The notes beneath the pieces were generated by a model. It had not been told where the DNA came from, made no database searches, and saw only the letters and a list, made by a program, of their open reading frames with translations. Below are positions 61,546-64,000 of a DNA stretch of 64,000 nucleotides, one piece after another. The DNA is taken from NCBI GenBank assembly GCA_965199915.1, contig OZ241348.1, positions 806,001 through 870,000 on the forward strand, in the 5' to 3' direction. Origin of the DNA: VXYL01 sp965199915 (lineage in GTDB: Bacteria; Pseudomonadota; Gammaproteobacteria; Pseudomonadales; Azotimanducaceae). The translations under genes and the position numbers were made by a program. Numbering within the stretch: the first letter of the stretch is position 1; every line of letters starts with the position of its first letter.

Positions 61546-62130
61546 GTGGACATGGTGGACATCTCCGAGGCGGCGCAGGACTATCTGCGCGACTTGCTCG
61601 CCAAGCAGGAGGACGGCTGCGGGATACGCATGTTCGTCGCGCAACCCGGCACGCCGAACGCGGAGACCTGCATCGCCTACTGCCGCGACGGCGAGCAGCA
61701 AGAGGACGACGAGCCGGTGGCGTACCAAGGCTTCACCGCGTGGTTCGAGACGCGCAGCCAACCCTATTTGGTGGACGCGGTGGTGGACTTTCAAGAAGAT
61801 CGCATGGGCGGCCAGTTGACGATCAAGGCCCCCAACGCCCGCGTGCCTAGCGTCAGCGACGACTCGCCTTTGGAAGACCGCGTGAACTATGTGCTCTACA
61901 ACGAGATCAATCCTTCGTTGGCGGCGCACGGTGGCCAAGTGACCTTGGTGGAAATGGTGGACGACACGGTGGCGGTGCTGCAATTCGGAGGCGGTTGCCA
62001 AGGCTGCGCGGCGGTGGACATCACCCTCAAGCAAGGCGTGGAGTCCTCGCTGCTCGGGCAGATCCCGGAACTCACGGAAGTGCGCGACGTCACCGATCAC
62101 ACGATGACGGAGAACGCCTACTACCGTTGA
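61546..62130 (+). CDS. nfuA: Fe-S biogenesis protein NfuA
   Basis: The protein has 194 residues from a GTG at 61546; an ATG two codons later is an alternative. It carries and delivers [4Fe-4S] clusters. The N-terminal half is the degenerate A-type carrier (HesB-like) domain. The C-terminal Nfu domain has the cluster motif GGGCQGCAAVDITLKQGVE. Two domains at this length are typical of gammaproteobacterial NfuA. Its 3' end overlaps the convergent DAHP synthase gene by 41 bp. Confidence 0.94.
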   Translation: MDMVDISEAAQDYLRDLLAKQEDGCGIRMFVAQPGTPNAETCIAYCRDGEQQEDDEPVAYQGFTAWFETRSQPYLVDAVVDFQEDRMGGQLTIKAPNARVPSVSDDSPLEDRVNYVLYNEINPSLAAHGGQVTLVEMVDDTVAVLQFGGGCQGCAAVDITLKQGVESSLLGQIPELTEVRDVTDHTMTENAYYR

Positions 62131-63220
62131 CGCGGCGCTGCGCGAGCCGGCTGCGCAGCGGCGAGCGCAGGCGCGTGGCGAGCGACCGCAACAGCGCGGC
62201 GGTGGCGTCCCAGCCCATGCAGGCGTCCGTGATGGAGACGCCGTAGGTCAAGCCGCGCAACGGCGCGAACGGTTGCTTGCCGGGCGCGAGGTTGCTCTCC
62301 GCCATGAGGCCGACGATGGAGCGGTTGCCGGCCGCGATCTGATCGGCCACCGCCTCGGCCACCGCCGCTTGCCGCTCGTGTCGCTTGGCGGAGTTGGCGT
62401 GCGAGCAGTCCACCATGATGTTCACCGGCAACCCGGCCGCCGCCAGAGCGTCTTCGCAGCGGGCCACCGCGTCGGCCGCGTAGTTCGGACCGGCGTCGCC
62501 GCCGCGCAGGACGATGTGCGTGTGCGGATTGCCCGGCGTTTCGGTGCGCGCGACCTTGCCGTGTTGGTCCATGCCAAGGAATCTCTGCGGACTCGCGGCG
62601 AACCGCATCGCGTTGATGGCGGTGGTCGGCGTGCCGTCGGTGCTGTTCTTGAAGCCGACCACGGCGCCGAGGCCGGACGCCATCTCGCGGTGCGTCTGCG
62701 ACGCCGCGGTGCGGGCGCCGATCGCCGCCCAGGTGACCAGATCGTGCAGGTATTGGGGGATGCACGGGTCCAACGCCTCGGAGGCCACCGGCACACCCTG
62801 CGCCGCGAGGTGCAGCAGCAGCTCGCGCGCCAGGAGGAGGCCGTGTTCGATGTCGAACGAGGCGTCAAGATGCGGGTCGTTGATGAGGCCCTTCCAGCCA
62901 AGGGTGGTGCGCGGTTTCTCGAAGTAGGCGCGCATCACCAACAGCAGAACATCGGCGGTCTCGTCGGCGAGCGGCTTGAGTTGCCGTGCGTAGTGGCGGG
63001 CGGCCGCCGGGTCGTGGATGGAGCACGGGCCGACGATCACCAGCAGCCGATGGTCGCGCCGCCGCAGGATGTTGGCCACCCGTCGTCTGGACGCCGCAAC
63101 GAAGCGCTCGGCGGCGCGCGGCGCTGGCCGCGCGCGCTTCAACTGCGCCGGCGTCGGCAATCGCCGTTGCGCGATGCCGTCGTTGCGGCTGCTGTTTCCG
63201 TATTCCGTGGCGGTGGACAT
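62090..63220 (-). CDS. aroG: 3-deoxy-7-phosphoheptulonate (DAHP) synthase, class I
   Basis: The protein has 376 residues from the ATG at 63220 (MSTATEYG). It joins phosphoenolpyruvate and erythrose 4-phosphate, the first step of the shikimate pathway. Motifs: LLVIVGPCSIHDP, MRAYFEKPRTTLGWKGLINDP, GARTAASQTHREMASGL, GFKNSTDGT, VDCSHANSAK and SITDACMGWD. It is an AroF/G/H-type enzyme; which amino acid inhibits it cannot be read from the sequence. The 5' region has a promoter, an aromatic leader peptide and a terminator (63239-63471), which indicates attenuation by aromatic amino acid supply. Confidence 0.93.
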   Translation of the reverse strand: MSTATEYGNSSRNDGIAQRRLPTPAQLKRARPAPRAAERFVAASRRRVANILRRRDHRLLVIVGPCSIHDPAAARHYARQLKPLADETADVLLLVMRAYFEKPRTTLGWKGLINDPHLDASFDIEHGLLLARELLLHLAAQGVPVASEALDPCIPQYLHDLVTWAAIGARTAASQTHREMASGLGAVVGFKNSTDGTPTTAINAMRFAASPQRFLGMDQHGKVARTETPGNPHTHIVLRGGDAGPNYAADAVARCEDALAAAGLPVNIMVDCSHANSAKRHERQAAVAEAVADQIAAGNRSIVGLMAESNLAPGKQPFAPLRGLTYGVSITDACMGWDATAALLRSLATRLRSPLRSRLAQRRVNGSRRSPSSCDR

Positions 63221-63230
63221 TCGCGTCTCC

Positions 63231-63271
63231 AAAGAAAAAACCCCGAGGCGGCCACATCGCCGATCGGGGTT
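63231..63271 (-). terminator. Attenuator terminator in the DAHP synthase leader
   Basis: In the gene's orientation AACCCCGA pairs with TCGGGGTT (63264-63271 and 63239-63246) and is followed directly by a run of T with one interruption (63231-63240). This is a full intrinsic terminator ending about ten bases before the DAHP synthase start codon. Confidence 0.8.
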
Positions 63272-63278
63272 GTACGCG

Positions 63279-63299
63279 AAGGGCGACACACACGCCCTT
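63279..63299 (-). promoter_or_regulatory. Hairpin before the attenuator terminator
   Basis: AAGGGCG and CGCCCTT form a perfect 7-bp stem with a 7-base loop, placed between the leader-peptide stop (63314) and the terminator. This is the position of the pause or antiterminator hairpin in a ribosome-controlled attenuator. Whether it pairs alternatively with the terminator arm was not computed. Confidence 0.5.
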
Positions 63300-63313
63300 G
63301 TTGCAAAGAGCGC

Positions 63314-63433
63314 CTACCGTGCGCGAAACCAATAGCCGTCGCGCGCCGCCCCAGGGGCGGCGTTGCGGGCGAGGGCGCAGGCGGTGCGCGAGGCATCCGC
63401 TTGCACAATGGCGGCTGACGGTGGCGTCTTCAT
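63314..63433 (-). CDS. Putative aromatic leader peptide of the DAHP synthase gene
   Basis: A short frame of 39 codons from the ATG at 63433. It ends DGYWFRAR, so Tyr, Trp and Phe codons stand side by side just before the stop. A ribosome stalling there for lack of any charged aromatic tRNA would be placed to influence the hairpins downstream. The ATG lies only a few bases after the predicted transcription start, so translation may be leaderless, or a later GTG may be used. This is too short for standard gene callers. Confidence 0.6.
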   Translation of the reverse strand: MKTPPSAAIVQADASRTACALARNAAPGAARDGYWFRAR

Positions 63434-63441
63434 TGGAGCGA

Positions 63442-63471
63442 ATTGTGTTCGAGAAGCCGGGCGAATGTCAA
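63442..63471 (-). promoter_or_regulatory. Sigma-70-type promoter of the DAHP synthase gene
   Basis: In the gene's orientation TTGACA (63466-63471), 18-bp spacer and CACAAT (63442-63447, four of six). It gives a leader of about 215 bases before the DAHP synthase start. Confidence 0.6.
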
Positions 63472-63498
63472 CCGCAACCGCGCGTGGAAACAAGCCGT

Positions 63499-63732
63499 CT
63501 ACGGCGCGGCCCCGGCCTCGTCGGCAACGCCGTCGAGGCGCACATTCACCGCGTGCAACCCTTTGGGGCCTTCCTGGACGTCGAAGGTGACTGGTTGTCC
63601 GGCGCCCAAAGAGCGGTAGCCGTCCATCTGAATGGACGAGTAATGCACGAACAGATCTTCACCGCCGGCGTCCGGCAAAATGAACCCGTACCCCTTGGCG
63701 TTGTTGAACCACTTCACGGTGCCGTTTGCCAT
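63499..63732 (-). CDS. Cold-shock domain protein (CspA family)
   Basis: The ATG at 63732 gives 77 residues, with GGAGGT upstream. It is a single-stranded nucleic acid chaperone. RNP1 KGYGFI and RNP2-type DLFVHYSSI are both present after the GTVKWFN start. The C-terminal tail is slightly longer and more acidic than in the shortest Csp proteins. Whether it is cold-induced or constitutive cannot be seen. Confidence 0.94.
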   Translation of the reverse strand: MANGTVKWFNNAKGYGFILPDAGGEDLFVHYSSIQMDGYRSLGAGQPVTFDVQEGPKGLHAVNVRLDGVADEAGAAP

Positions 63733-63814
63733 GCCGGCTTTACCTCCTCGGGCATACGCCCGCCTGCGGTGCCGGCGATCAGCCGGAACGCGGGCACCCC
63801 CCGAACACCTTGCG

Positions 63815-63843
63815 AATCTGAACCACAACGCGCGGCTTGTCAA
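63815..63843 (-). promoter_or_regulatory. Sigma-70-type promoter of the cold-shock gene
   Basis: In the gene's orientation TTGACA (63838-63843), 17-bp spacer, CAGATT (63815-63820, a weak -10). The untranslated leader would be about 75 bases. Confidence 0.45.
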
Positions 63844-63969
63844 GCGGGCGCGGATCCCAAGGCGCGTCGGGACGCCGTGCCGCGTCGTCTCTCCGCGCCG
63901 GCCGCACCGGCGCCAGCGTGCAACTTCTGCTCAATCAAGCCACTGATTTGCTACGATCATCGACGCTGC

Positions 63970-64000
63970 ATGACGGAGGCGCAACAGCGGTGCGTGCAAG
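63970..64000 (+). CDS. Possible start of a gene cut by the window end
   Basis: An ATG at 63970 opens a frame (MTEAQQRCVQ) that runs out of the window. A TACGAT -10-like hexamer lies at 63952-63957, too close to leave room for a normal ribosome binding site. Ten codons do not allow identification. Confidence 0.2.
   Translation, partial: MTEAQQRCVQ

Noticed and set aside
63314..63471. A trp- or phe-specific leader with a long run of one amino acid
   Set aside because: Only single Tyr, Trp and Phe codons occur side by side. The signal is reported as a mixed aromatic leader instead.

Overview
This window is a high-GC stretch of a bacterial chromosome, most likely an uncultured aerobic proteobacterium. 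The gene set (nfuA, yacG, a short class I DAHP synthase, ctaA/surf1/sco) fits the gammaproteobacterial side, but this is an inference from gene content and not a placement. The window falls into an accessory half (1-46.5 kb, interrupted by a small housekeeping cluster at 33.7-38.6 kb) and a housekeeping half (46.5-64 kb).

Accessory half. Two giant secreted repeat proteins dominate: the 3' part of one (1-8496) and a complete one of 6283 residues (13090-31941). Both are built from Asp-rich DxDxDG/GLUG modules, Calx-beta-like strands and putative Ig (He_PIG-like) domains, then a leucine-rich repeat (LRR) block and a four-fold C-terminal module. A convergent gene for an AAA-type ATPase with a PD-(D/E)XK-like C-terminus follows in two near-identical copies (11153-12769 and 31981-33597). 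Two short relics of the giant genes (11061-11146 and 33625-33711) suggest that an array of [giant gene, convergent ATPase] units has been duplicated and eroded. An ISAzo13-type insertion sequence sits exactly at the stop codon of the first giant gene, and a RES/Xre (ParS/MbcA-type) toxin-antitoxin pair follows it. A third LRR/fibronectin protein (minus strand, 40828-45318) carries the same C-terminal module. It heads an apparent operon with two membrane-anchored coiled-coil proteins, one of them OmpA-like.

The most striking signals are homopolymeric C tracts at two of these surface-protein genes. The C24 tract at 45258-45281 lies inside the N-terminal coding region of the LRR protein. The only start with a strong Shine-Dalgarno sequence (ATG at 45356) is out of frame with the body of the protein at the sequenced tract length. 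That is what a phase-variable on/off switch would look like. A C14 tract lies upstream of the complete giant gene.

Housekeeping genes. yacG-metY-alpha/beta hydrolase-small HTH protein-aroA-SDR lie at 33.7-38.6 kb. Then come an LLM flavin oxidoreductase, argE and ilvD, followed by a tightly packed nine-gene minus-strand run (58804 to 50904): purE, tsaC, aroE, surf1, ctaA, sco1, a FAD oxidoreductase, egtB and egtD. It joins purine, tRNA, shikimate, cytochrome oxidase assembly and ergothioneine functions. A TPP riboswitch behind a good promoter controls a TonB-dependent receptor, probably for a thiamine compound. nfuA, a DAHP synthase and a cold-shock protein close the window. The DAHP synthase has a classical-looking attenuator: a promoter, a leader peptide with adjacent Tyr-Trp-Phe codons, a hairpin, and a terminator with a U tract.

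No tRNA, rRNA or CRISPR array was recognised.
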